DNA of 64,000 bases, from positions 55,216,984 to 55,280,983 of the forward strand of contig NC_088300.1 in assembly GCF_032854445.1 (NCBI RefSeq), in the 5' to 3' direction. The notes under the pieces were generated by a model. The model did no database searches. It was not told where the DNA came from and saw nothing but the letters and a program-made list of their open reading frames with translations. The position numbers and the translations under genes were made by a program. The stretch's first letter is position 1; every line of letters starts with the position of its first letter. This document shows, in pieces, positions 25,201 through 36,440 of this stretch. This DNA comes from Liolophura sinensis (lineage: Eukaryota; Mollusca; Polyplacophora; Chitonida; Chitonidae).

Positions 25201-26780
25201 ACTTGTCTTTCTGATAGCATAACTTGGGACAGAGTACCAAGCCTGACTTAGTTTGAGTTTCTGGCAGTTTACTAGTAACCCCAAACACCTCGGCCAGTTC
25301 AGATGAAGATGTGTAAATGTCTTCATCCTCAGACTCATCACCAATATTTGCCAAGTTCCTCTTTACTCGGTCTCTGGTCCTCTCATTCAGTTCTAGTCTT
25401 CCTTGTGAAATTGTCACACCAGTATCCTCATTTTCTTTCTTCATGCAGATAGATTTCATTCCACCTGACTCAGCCTGGGCCACATGCTTGTTATCCTTCA
25501 CAGCAATCACATAGGTTTTGTTACCATCTTGAACAATCTTAACATCTCTGAATTTTCCATCAGCTGGGCTACGTACATTGTAGACCACTGCATTGCACAT
25601 TTTATCCAGCAATTTACTTGTTTCTGTCATTTTCAAACAGGCATGTTACATGGAAATTGCATCACTGATCTGCATAAGTTCCCTTGACTTCTGTGGAAAA
25701 AGCAGAATAAAAGCAAATGACATATACAGACTTGATATTTCACTTGGGAATACATGCAGCAGATATTGATCAGCTGTGTCAAATAAGAACTATAAAACCA
25801 TATAAGTCTTCTTGCATAGGAATATCGTACTATCAGAGAAGTGCATGACTAGGCCAGAGGTTCTTTAACCCAACAAAAACATGATACAACATCACAGGGT
25901 GGATCTTGTTGGGCTGTTATAAAGACTAGGGTTACATTACATGTAACTTTCCACCTCACTACTTACGTTAGTTCATTCATGCCTCGCTGAATGAGGCTGG
26001 CCAAACATGGGTTGATACTCGAAGAGACCCTGTTCAGATGTAGTCCATGTGACAAAAGCATGTGACACACCCACATACATCTTCTACCCTTACCCTGTTC
26101 ATCTTTCTTAAAGGCATCTAAAAACCATGTTCTAGCCCATCAACTTGAGTTGCGTAGTGATAAAAGCAAAAGGCTAAGATCCCAATATGCTGTCTGATGC
26201 AAGTTCGAATCCACAGCATTCCAAAACAAATTAAGTAAATCCTTTCAAAAAAGTATAAATCGCCAATTATACAGTGCAACAATGTCATATTAATGACAGT
26301 GACACGTGACAGAATCTACAATGATAAACGTCAAGAAAAATCAGTCAAAGCATACGAGCGTGAGGAAAAAATGACGTCAGAATGCACGTGGAAATCAACA
26401 CGTAAATATAACTTCCTTAGTCCTTACAACTCCCTAGTTGGGGTGGCAGGAATGTACAAAAATTACGTCAACAAAAGACCTAGTCTGGTTGCATAGCAGT
26501 GATATTCAGTATTTCAGCGGGAGGTCCGAGAAGTCTGTCCACATCACTATGTCAGCTGACCAACAGGACAAAGTCTTGCCCATTCTTGACCGAACAACAA
26601 CACCGTCTTTAACTTTGCTTAACAAACACGGGACATCAAAAAAATAAACAACCAAATTCACCAACACTCACCTATCTCCTCAGGAGTACATCATTTTAAT
26701 GCTCGTGTGAAATGATGAGATGTTCACTAACCCAGCGAAAAGGCCTGGACAGATCCGCAGCATGTCTGAGCAGATCTTCG
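19291..26780 (-). CDS. FOXM1: FOXM1, forkhead cell-cycle transcription factor
   Basis: The exons are: 5' UTR about 26672-26780 (upstream edge unknown, donor GTGAGTG), 24571-25690 (ATG at 25630), 23871-23995, 22689-22856, 21759-21897, 21150-21320, 20730-20951 and 19291-20108. The CDS is 2703 nt (900 aa) and every join keeps phase. The diagnostic stretch DDSLTNIQWLGGLASEGL (361-378) matches the FOXM1 N-terminal motif. The forkhead (about 405-495) contains RPAYSYMMLIRMAMNSRED, FYKYTAKPGWRNSIRHNLS and VYDIFVRV. The PTPILPRPPVSLPL stretch after it matches the human MKPLLPRVSSYLVPI region. A KEN box (65-67) and an RxxL D-box (78-81) suggest APC/C-Cdh1 turnover. The acidic C-terminus ends SSLNWANPF, like human DNINWSQF, and carries STPVK, STPLK and VTPVK CDK-type sites. 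FOXM1 activates G2/M genes. The product is longer than human FOXM1 (about 750-800 aa), mainly through the large second exon. Confidence 0.94.
22984..23231 (-). mobile_element. Near full-length SINE in FOXM1 intron
   Basis: This reads as the reverse complement of the common SINE. It starts with TTTATTTATTTCATTGGTG (the tail) and passes through the core with GCAGGATTATGGTGGGAAG. It ends with the tRNA-like head, visible as CACTAACCAACTGAGCCACA, the reverse of the A-box. It lies in the intron between 22857 and 23870 and has the same orientation as FOXM1. Confidence 0.88.
26140..26235 (+). mobile_element. tRNA-like SINE head, second type
   Basis: A near-canonical Pol III B-box (AAGTTCGAATCC, about 26209-26220) is preceded at a suitable distance by GTTGCGTAGTGATAAAAGC, which resembles a decayed A-box. 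It lies in the first FOXM1 intron. It does not fold into a full tRNA by eye, so a SINE head is the better reading. Confidence 0.45.
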
Positions 26781-26792
26781 CCCATTTTAAAT

Positions 26793-26921
26793 TTTGAACC
26801 TTTTAAGCGATTGACCAATGGAATGTTTCGAATTTCTCTCGCGATGAAGAACGAGATTTCGTAAACCGAACGGGTTGCATGACACCAATTTTGATTGGCT
26901 GGCTGTAATAAGTGGACCAAT
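26793..26921 (-). promoter_or_regulatory. FOXM1 promoter: four CCAAT boxes and TTYGAA elements
   Basis: Four NF-Y-type boxes are present: CCAAT at 26815-26819, 26885-26889 and 26917-26921, and ATTGG at 26894-26898. A palindromic TTCGAA (26827-26832) and a TTTGAA (26793-26798) lie beside them, toward the FOXM1 transcript. The CHR consensus for DREAM/MuvB-regulated G2/M genes is TTYGAA, usually next to NF-Y boxes. Vertebrate FOXM1 itself is such a gene. The TTTGAA reads on the + strand. The motifs are visible; their role is inferred. Confidence 0.65.
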
Positions 26922-26924
26922 AGA

Positions 26925-28790
26925 AAGTATTGTAACAAACACAAGTAACTTGACATCTATGGCGGAATGTATCAACAAAAGCATGTGATAAGTCTAGACA
27001 TGCTTTTGCAAGTTAGCCCCTGTCCGTGGAATCAATATTCATCGTTCATGGTACAGAACCCATCACGGTTTAAAATCAGAATGTCAGTAATTGTTTGCTT
27101 TCAGTTACTATGCTGAATGGATTTCTTTTTAGGCACGTTTTGCTTTAAATGTTTAATGGTGGTCATGAATTATTTTATTTATGTTTTACGTGTTACTCAA
27201 GAATATTTTGTCGGCGATGGAGATTTTGAGCTCGCCTATCCAGCTTAAAATTTATACGAATCTTACTGACAAGTAGTAAAACTTAATCGTATCAAGCCCC
27301 ACACATGCTGATTGCAGCTTATGGTTGGCATAAAAATTGCAATGTCATTCGGGTTCTATTCCAATGTAGAGGTAACACATTGGAGAGATGTATATGGCAT
27401 CAGTTGTGCAGAAAAAATTTAAATACATGTACTCAGTAGGAGCAAAATTTAATTTTACAGGTAATGGAATACACTGAAGCTAAATTAAGTACAGTGTGCC
27501 ATCAAACCTGGGATTCCCTCTCCAGTATTCAAATTTATTAAATTACTTTTTTCCATCATATATCTCCTTATCACCATAACCCTTTTCATCCTTCAGTCCA
27601 GAGTAGAAGAATGGTGTACCTAAACACAACATTTATTCCTTATTTCATGCATTAATTCTTAAATTGGCCATTATTTTGTGTTTACATTATGATGTTATGG
27701 TTTGTTACTATAAAACATGATTAAACGCTCCTGTGCCACCAACCCTCAGCAACAAGTCCTCTCAAATGTGTAGTGAAGATTGATGAAGATCATTTCCTGA
27801 CACAGTGGCAATCTTTTTCACCTCAAAAATGAAAACCATTGCTTTCTGAATGTGATGTTCATTTAGGTTGTGTGCTTACATGCCTATTTCGTGTTGAATA
27901 TCCTGTTCTGAGTCTCGAATACCAGAAAGGATTCATGAAAACTGCACAAGTTCACAAAATAAGTACATTTTCAGACACTACACCCACTGTGGCCGCCATC
28001 TGACTCTGATAGTCGTACATCCAACTCATGTGATCAATGTGAGTGCAGAAAAAAATTATGGAATCATTATAGTATCACAAGGCAAGTCTAGTCGTCCATT
28101 TCACTGGTCCACATCCCATGTCGTCAGATGGCACAAATCACTTCAGCCTTGTTCGCAAGTGATCAAGATGGTGACGGACAGTTTACGCCCACAGTGGGGG
28201 TTTGAAAATGTATTAATTTTATGAATTTGTGCGGCTGTCAAGGATCATTTTTCATTCGGCAAGACTCAGAACAGGTTAGTTGATTATGGGGACCAAGATT
28301 TAATACACTTGTGAAGATGCAATAATTGTGGCTTACCATCGATCTGACACATTTGAAGCAGTTTTTCCCAGTAACTCTCCCGATACTTCGTGTTGGAGGA
28401 TCCAGAGAGTTACATTCTGCAACTAAGAAGAATATTACAATACACTCAAATCATGTCATTGTAAACACTTTTAGATGTGCGCTATTAAATTATTACAAGT
28501 CCAGCTCATCTCCGGCAGCAGGAGGGAAGGTCTGCCAGCAACTTGTAGATGGCCATGGGTTTCCCCCAGACTCTGCTCATTTCCTTCCTCCATATTGCAC
28601 AAAACACCAATGAAATAAAAAAATAATTAATTATTCTGATGTTAAGAAAATTTAATTTTACCTCTGTAAATTTAACATAGCTTTAATATGGAATGTAGCT
28701 TGCAGGTGGTAACTTATTATAGTTTGCCCTGGAGATAAATTGAACTTTTCTGCCTTTCTTTCTCGGAGCTTCAGAAATTTCTGTAGTCAG
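26925..28790. other. Gap between FOXM1 and RHNO1
   Basis: This must contain the non-coding first exon of RHNO1, because the ATG exon begins at a splice acceptor (TGTAGTCAG, ending 28790). Several weak donors exist but I cannot choose among them. One partial SINE lies at 28498-28626. No coding signature is seen. Confidence 0.5.
28498..28626 (+). mobile_element. Partial SINE upstream of RHNO1
   Basis: The core is recognisable (GGAAGGTCTGCCAGCAACTT, GGGTTTCCCCCAGACTCTGC) and the tail ends AAAACACCAATGAAATAAA. The 5' head and part of the middle are missing. Confidence 0.75.
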
Positions 28791-31601
28791 GAGAATGCCT
28801 CGAAGGACCAGGAAGAATTCTGCATCACAGAGGAAACCCTCACTGATATTCACAGAGAGTCCAGTCAACCTGACACGGAGCACAGCATCTCCTGTCAGGT
28901 GTGCAAACCATCCCCAGACAGCCAAAGTGATACCAGTGGAAGATCTAGCTGATCTAACATGGGTGGGTGTGAAAATATGTGTGCAATTTATGTGCAAATG
29001 GTGAAAATTTCTGCATGATCAAGGTGGACACATTTATTTATTTATTGATAAGTGTACTCAAGAATATTTGACTTATATGATGATGGCCAGCATTATGGTG
29101 GGAGGAAACCGGGCAGAACCCTGGTGAAACCCACGACCATCTGTAGGTTGCTGGAAGATCTTCCCACAAATGCCCCCGAGGAAGCCAGTGAGAGCTGGAC
29201 TTGAGCTCAAATCCACCACATTGGTGAGAGGCTCCTGGATTATTAAGCCACACATGGAGGCCCCTAAGGGAGACACAGTAGGGTCAAACAGATTTAATAA
29301 AAAATTATGCTCATTGTATTTAAGGAGGCCATACTGTAGCTTTTTGGCAGAAAATTGATCAGGGTTGGTTCAATTGAATTTTGCTATTTTTTTTTTTTGA
29401 ATACTCCAAATAATTACCTTTCACAAAATATCAGCCTCATCTGTGCAAATTTAAATTACCATTCTAAATCAGTAATACATGTTCCTAAAAGTTCCTAAAA
29501 GTTGTAACTTTTTTAAGTACTTAGGTTGCACCCTGAACATCAGCGTCCAATAACAGGGAAAGCAATGTCAAGCAAACTATTAAGGGTGGTATCTTTAAAA
29601 GTAATACAGATGTGGAGATCAAAGTTTGCCCATATGTAGAGCACAATAGCATGAGGGGGATATTCCATTGTTGTTTTGGTATGTACAAATTAAATACCGT
29701 AAAGTACTGGATTCCTGATTTAGTGTATTGTGTACTGAAATCAATGTTATATAAAATGTTTGGGGTGATATCTCAAAAAGTACTGCAGTTATTGAGCTCA
29801 GGGTTTACACAGTAGGACCATAGAGATATTCCATCGTTGATATGATTTTTGCATATTAAATACCGTAAATTCCTGACTTTCCTGACTCCTAACTGTGTGG
29901 TTTATTAGAATCAAAATTAGACAAAATCTTATGGGTGGTATCTCAAAAAACACAGTGTGTATTGTATAAATTACAGTGACACAAGGGAGATGTTCCATCA
30001 TTGATGCTGAGCTCTGTGTGCATATTAATTACCGAATTCACGATTTCAGTACTTTATGTACTCAACTGAAGTTTTGCATCATTTGTCTCCTACAGGCCAT
30101 TTGGTAGCCTTGCTACTAAATCTAATTCAAATTGTAGAATCATTTTGACGATAGATAGTACAACAGTACAGACTCTTTTCAGAAAAATCTACAAAACTAT
30201 GTCAGAAACGTTTCAAAAACATAAACTATTTTCAGCATTTGAAAATGATCTGTAGACCTGCATATATTAGCCAAACGGGTGCCCTTAAGCTAAACAATAC
30301 TGTGTAGAGGAAGTGACATACCTGAAACCCAGATCTTTCTATCTGAATGTGTGATAACGTGTATCCTACTTCCCTTTTTGGCATATGAAAGACCAACTTT
30401 CAGTAAGGTTTCTGCATCTTTGTAATTTCATTTTGAAGACAAAATTGCATTGGTTGTGTTAGCCAATTTCAGGGCTTGGCAAAAAATTTAGTTTTATCAG
30501 TCTACACAAAATAATTCCCTCAAAATATGCATGAATAAACATCTTGCAAACATGTGAAAGGGTTGAGGAATTACATTATCACCAAATTATTTCCCTATCT
30601 TTATCTCTAGAAAATAGAAGACTAACCGAGTTAACAGCAACATTTACATGTCCCTCCAACATCAGATGAGCAGTCAGTTGTTGGATACATAATATTTGAG
30701 CTCACCTTATCTGCATGCTTTCAGCCCATCTTGAACATATACTTCTTTTCGCAATTTTTTAAAGAAAATGATATATTTTTTTTCTGCCACTGATGCTATA
30801 AAAAGGTCTGGAACATATTCCTCTTGCAATTTCATGTATTTGGTGTCTTTATATTGTTTACAGGTGTCTCCACAGTTTCAGGGAGCACGAACTAGCTGTA
30901 GAAGGCGAGGTGGGCGAAGACGAAATCTGTCCAGATCCACCATTAACACACGCTCATGGTCAAATGGAACAGGGAAAGAAAACCTCCAATGTTCCTTTGG
31001 TGCTCGCAGAAAACTTCTCAATGGCTTTGTACCTCTGCGTTTTGAATTGGACAAGTCTGTTGAACTGACAGAAATTGAAGATGTGTCTGATGTCGATGCA
31101 GAGACTGATTTGAACTTCACCAGAAATGTGGGATTGGACCGCACTAGCTTCAATACTACTGCTGCAGTAACTCCCCCAGCACAATCTCCCCACAGGGATC
31201 GTGGTACTGGACAGCAGGGTGACAGTGAGAACAATGGTGAAGCTCAGTCGCGTTTTGTTTTGAGTCTCTCTACACTGAACCAACTGTGTGCAGCATCTGA
31301 GAGAAGAAAGCTTGAAGGTGATATGGTGGACATTGAAATGATCTCGATGCAAAAGATCGAAGACAATGAGCAAAGCAAGAATTCTCCTGACATAGGTAAA
31401 CTACGAAGGTCTTCCAGATTAAGAGACAAATATCGCGAAGCCGTTGAGCTGTTGAGAAGTCCAAGTGGCAGTGAAGTAAATGAGGAAAAGCCGTGTAAAA
31501 TACTGGTGTTAGACACCCCAGAGAGTGAGTATGGACTTACACGTCGTCACCTCAGAAACAAGATTAGGAAAAACTTCATCTACAGCAAACTGCTGCATTA
31601 G
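28791..31601 (+). CDS. RHNO1: RHNO1, 9-1-1 clamp-interacting checkpoint protein
   Basis: There are two coding exons: 28791-28962 (ATG at 28795, donor GTGGGT) and 30864-31601 (acceptor TTGTTTACAG), joined in phase 0, giving 301 aa. The ATG is followed by a basic stretch, MPRRTRKN, like human MPPKKRRR. The join restores LTWVSPQF at residues 54-61, almost the same place as human TSWVSPDF, whose SWV motif binds the RAD9-HUS1-RAD1 clamp. The C-terminus has ILVLDTPESEYGLTRRHL, matching human VLVKDTPEDKYGIKVTWRRR. The middle is low-complexity and not alignable. RHNO1 works in ATR signalling at damaged or stalled forks. The gene lies head to head with FOXM1, as in vertebrates. The identification rests on two short conserved motifs, the basic start and synteny, which together are strong. 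The intron holds a SINE and a diverged tandem repeat. Confidence 0.85.
29032..29268 (-). mobile_element. SINE in RHNO1 intron
   Basis: This is a reverse-complement copy: tail TTTATTTATTTATTGATAAG, core AGCATTATGGTGGGAGGAAA and GAAACCCACGACCATCTG, and head remnant GAGAGGCTCCTGG. The A-box part is degraded. Confidence 0.87.
29580..30060. repeat. Three diverged tandem copies, about 175 bp each
   Basis: Three units begin near 29582 (AGGGTGGTATCTTTAAAAGT), 29759 (TTGGGGTGATATCTCAAAAA) and 29932 (ATGGGTGGTATCTCAAAAAA). Each then repeats a GAGATRTTCCAT-like block, a CATATTAAATACCGTAAA-like block and a TTCCTGA-like block in the same order. The copies are clearly related but heavily diverged. They lie in the RHNO1 intron. 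Confidence 0.75.
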
Positions 31602-34600
31602 GTGTTTTGAAACACCAGTGATTTAGAGCTGTGATGATTGACAGTTGGGTTGTGATGCAACCATAAAATGGATTAATGTTCTGTCATGGTATTACAAAGT
31701 GCTGTAGTGAATCATAGCTTCTACAGTTATCCCTGCGTGTCAAGAATAGATTCAGCACTCAAATTCCGATCCAATATACAAAAATGTTTGTGTATAGTTT
31801 GTTCACATTTGTCAGTGTTACATGTGATTATTACAACCTTGTACCAAATATATGTGCAATACATGACTTTAGTGTCTTATATCACGTATAGGTCACATGC
31901 ACAGTTTTGCTTCATAAATCCCAGTATTTAATATATTGTGGGAATTTTCTTAAATTATTAGGGTATTATAGCCAACTATCAGGGATAGCAGACTATGGAA
32001 AGGCCCGTCACTTTTACACTGCACTCACCAGTTATAAACTCATATTCGAAGGTAAATTATCCTCCTTCTTGCCATGCTTTTCTATGAAATTACCAATGCT
32101 TATTTTTATGTTGGGATGTGCATCAAAGAATAATGAAATGATATCACTGTTGTCCTTCCAAACTGAGTGTAAAGTCACATGCCTTCCCACAATCTTTTAC
32201 CCCTGAGTGGCAAAATCCTTAGTGGCAAAATCCTGTGGCTATAAATTGCTTTGACAGTACTTGACTCAAGGCTGCATTGAGCTGGCATAGCAGCCTCATC
32301 TTTAAAACCAGTTTTACATCTTACAAAGAACGCTAGAAAACGTATGGACACTCATAGTTAAGACATGGTGATGCCACAAACCAAATAAAGGTTACAAGAA
32401 ATATTTCCCCTGCCTCCAGTTCCAGCAGTTCAAATGCAGCACTATGGAATGTGTCATCTAAAGGATCTCAGTTTTGGCTTCATGTATAATCAGGAATCAA
32501 AGTCAAGGTTGCAATGGTGCACAGAAGGACTCACCTTTCAGGCAGTGCCCCCCCCCCCCCCCAAGAAAAGTTTATCTGTGCAGCCATTTTGTAAATATTG
32601 AACTCATTGTCACGTCTAACAGACTGACGTCATTTTTCTTTGTGACACTAAATTTATACACTACGCAGCTAAACTACTGCCCAGGCTGACGTCATTTCTT
32701 TTGTGATGCTGTAATCCATGACCAGCACTATCTGTGGTCCACACAGCTAGTGTGATCAACACATGAATAACTTACAGTGTGTGGACTGACAGTGTGATTC
32801 AGTATATATACCCCTGCCAACTTCACTGTAGGTGGTATAACTAGTATGTGTGCAGGAGTGATCCTGCACACTGACAGCATCTATACTGGCTCTGAGGTGT
32901 TAACTTTCAGTCAAATGATTTGCAGGACAACAGGAATTTTGCAATACAATGCCAATTTATTCTGAGCATGGGTTGTAAGCAGCTTAGCCACAGAATGACA
33001 GATAATGAACACATACTGTACATATAATAGTAAATTGTAAGAGCATTATGGATCGCAAATGCAGCACAAAGCTGTCCAATGTTTATCAAGGACATCAATC
33101 TTGTACAACTTGCCTTATAATGTTGAAAATAAGAGACCATTGGTCAGAAGCGAAAAGTTCAACCTGTGACATGTAACTTCAAAGCAGAATAGGTAAACTA
33201 ATTCAAGGTTGCAGTAATACAAGTTCCAACTTGTAACTAAAGGTCTCTTAATATCTTTCTGTACAACATTTTAACATTACGCTATCATTTTTTCAAAACA
33301 CTTGAACAGTTCAGTACAATTAAATAAGATGATGATGAGGCTAAGCTATATTTTACAAGTACCTTCAAAGACTGTGTCAGTCAGATCTTCATCCAAGTTG
33401 GGTTACAACAATATTGTAATCTGCATCTTGATCTTGTGCCTTTAATTAAGCTACTGGCCCCTTTAGAAATACATATACATGAAGAGAATTTCATATCTGT
33501 CCATTTTATAAGTATGTCCAGACATACAAACTGGCTGTAAAGTACTTAACAGGCCATACAAGAGCATCTATCATACACAACAGTGATCCAAGAAACCTAT
33601 CATCAGCTACATACAGTACTGACATGACCACATTTAGTTCAAAATATGGACAAAAAATGTCAGCAAGCATGTTTGTGTTGTCAGCAGAGCTGAAATGATA
33701 TGTGTAAAATGACAGCAATGTATTTGTTTTTACATGTATGTACAACCAGCAGTTCAAGCAAGTATGTAGTTTTCTGATTGTTTATTTATTTAATTGATTG
33801 GTGTTTTACGCCGTATTCAAGAATATTTCACTTATACAACAGCGGCCAGCATTATGGTGGTGGAAACCGGGCAGAGCTCGGGGGAAACCCACGACCATCC
33901 GCAGGTTACTGCCAGACCTTCCACGCACTCTCATCGACCGCATTGGTGAGAGACTCCTGGGTCATTATTTCCTGATTGTAAAATGTGCAGTAAAATACTA
34001 AGGAGTAATACATCAAGTCTTATCACACATTACCTTTGATAATAACTCTTCACTCAAAGGTATTTTACACAATCAACAGTCTCGTATTCTTATTAAATAC
34101 ACTGGTATCAAAACTTCTTCTCAGCTTGTAGAACATTTGATTCATCAAACTAGTGTGCACAGTAAAGCCTCCAAAATCTCAAGACACGGTGCCAACATTG
34201 TGTGAAGTATGACATTTCATCTCAGCTTTACTCAGCAGAATAATTAGCAAGTTTCTAATATGTCTGGACTACAATAGTTCAAACCTATTTTATCACTAAT
34301 ATCTAAAAGGTACTCATATTAATGATGCACAAATAATCCAATTTTTGTTCATGGTTTATAATGTGAACTAAGCTGCTATTGGTCCTGCTTCATTTTAATT
34401 GGTTTTGACAGCTTTCATTGGTTTGGTTTGGTTTCAGGCAGTGATTAATGATTTGAGGATTTTCATCAGAGTAAAACAATATATTAATGTCTGAAACATG
34501 ACATAATTTTAAATATTTTAAAATATAAAAAATGAATAAAAAAAAGATTAATACATAATTTTTTTCACGTTACATTTTAGGTCACCATAACCCAAGCCAG

Positions 34601-36440
34601 GCCATCAAAGCACTCGGCTGTAATCATGTACAATGTGTATACTGTGACAGAAACACTTATAATTCACCCTTCTCATTATTAACCTCCCACTTCCTATCCA
34701 GGTATAGTCTAAATGACAAATCTTGCTAGATGGAGCATATCTTCTTTGCACCTATTCGTAATTTCTGATATTATTTTATCCCCTTAAGTCTATCAAAATC
34801 TCAAAAATATATTCTTGTGATTAGCAGACATGAGCAGCAAATACCCCTATACTGCAACAATGCTAGTGATTGACACATGTATGTTTCAGAAGTCCTGGTT
34901 TATTCCCTTATCCTTTTTTGACTGTTTTCAGTAATCTAATCAACGATGATTGTCAGACAAGTATACCTGCAACAAGAACAAAAATATATAAAACTCTGTA
35001 ACTTTAAACACTACAAAGTACAGGGAATGCTTTTCAAGGATACAAATTTTGCAAGAGCAAATGATTGTCAAAATGAGTATGCATTATGAATTCATTACCA
35101 CAAAGTTATTTAACATCAGCCAGACAAGATTTGGGCTGAAAACTTACTTTGAAGCATGGCAATGTTTCAATGTAAATGATATTGTCTATGTTTTTGTCAT
35201 GGTAGCCTTACGCCATTTAGTTACTGTGATATTTCTGCATGTTTACTGAACAACGCAATGGCATCATAGAGAGAATAATATCCAGAGAAATATCACATAC
35301 TGGCAGTGAATCACCTTGCGTTTCCAGCAATTTATCATCAACTAATCCCCATCCTATACAAATTGTGGTGTATAAGGTAGATCTGAAATCTGTTTCACTC
35401 TTCTCAGGTTACATGTACATGTAGCTTTCAGAAATAGAGAACTCATTCTTTTCCAGAATGCTGTCCTCAATACATGTATGTAAGGGTTTAAGAGTCTTAA
35501 CTTTTTTTATTGTTTAATAATGAAGATAAGCAACTAATAGCAGCTACTAAAAAGAAAGATGGTTTCAATTTTGTGAACAGCAGCAGAGTCCACCCTAGTA
35601 ACAGTCATTTGATTCAAAACTGGCAGTTTATGAATATAAATTTAGAATTACTGTTTATGTGGCATACGGCAGGTGAGAGGATTGAGTTCTAGGCAAATCA
35701 ATGTAACAATTCTGAGCAATTAACGTGGATGCTTAGATGGGAACGTGGCCAACTGCTTTCAAGAGCTATACACAAGGGTGATAAGTGAATAAAATGAAAG
35801 TCTAGGTGATTTACTCATTTTCACAAAATTTCATGTGATTTTTCACCAGCTTAGTACAACAAGGTGATTGGTTAGGTAAAAAATTCCATGGAAATACTGA
35901 ACCTTTGTAAATAGGCATGGTACTAAAGCAATACTTTGTCAATGTGTAATGGGTAGAATGAGAAAATCTGCAGCGATTTGGTCAACAAACACAACTATAT
36001 CCTCCAAAAACATTTAACACAATATTATCTATCAACAACTTCCACCCATGTAGACAATACTTACACACGTCTAAAGTTTGTAAACAATATGCCTACAAGA
36101 CAATATTCTCTGTCAGCCAACACACTCATACACTATTTACCAAGATACAAATTTACAGTCATTGACAACATATGTAGCAATTAGATATTCTCTGCCTCCA
36201 TATACAACCATAATATACCTCTTAATATTCACAGCCATAGTCTCATAGTCAACAGACAAGACCATATGTACCATTCAACAATAATGGCTTGATGGGAAAA
36301 GTTAGGTACATTTATCTCCCCTTCATTAGGAACCTTTCTGCTTTCTTCTGGACATACTATACTGCTCCTAGGAAAGCCTGAGCTGGTGTTATCACCTACT
36401 AAAGTGTTTTATCACCACTGTCTATGGGTGGTAAGTTGTC
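31602..36440. other. Convergent 3' region of RHNO1 and C2CD5
   Basis: No coding sequence is supported. An AATAAA at 32384-32389 could end the RHNO1 transcript. The rest would hold the C2CD5 3' UTR, coming from the right, and spacer. There is a poly-C run at about 32548-32562 and a SINE at 33779-33967. Confidence 0.45.
33779..33967 (-). mobile_element. SINE, head-truncated
   Basis: The tail TTTATTTATTTAATTGATTG, the core GCCAGCATTATGGTGG and GGGGGAAACCCACGACCATC, and GAGAGACTCCTGGGTCATTA are present. The copy stops before the A-box. Confidence 0.87.

Noticed and set aside
30768-30863. Open frame in front of RHNO1 exon 2 starting MIYFFSATD
   Set aside because: It is intron sequence ending in a polypyrimidine tract and TTGTTTACAG acceptor; the spliced join restores the TWVSP motif.
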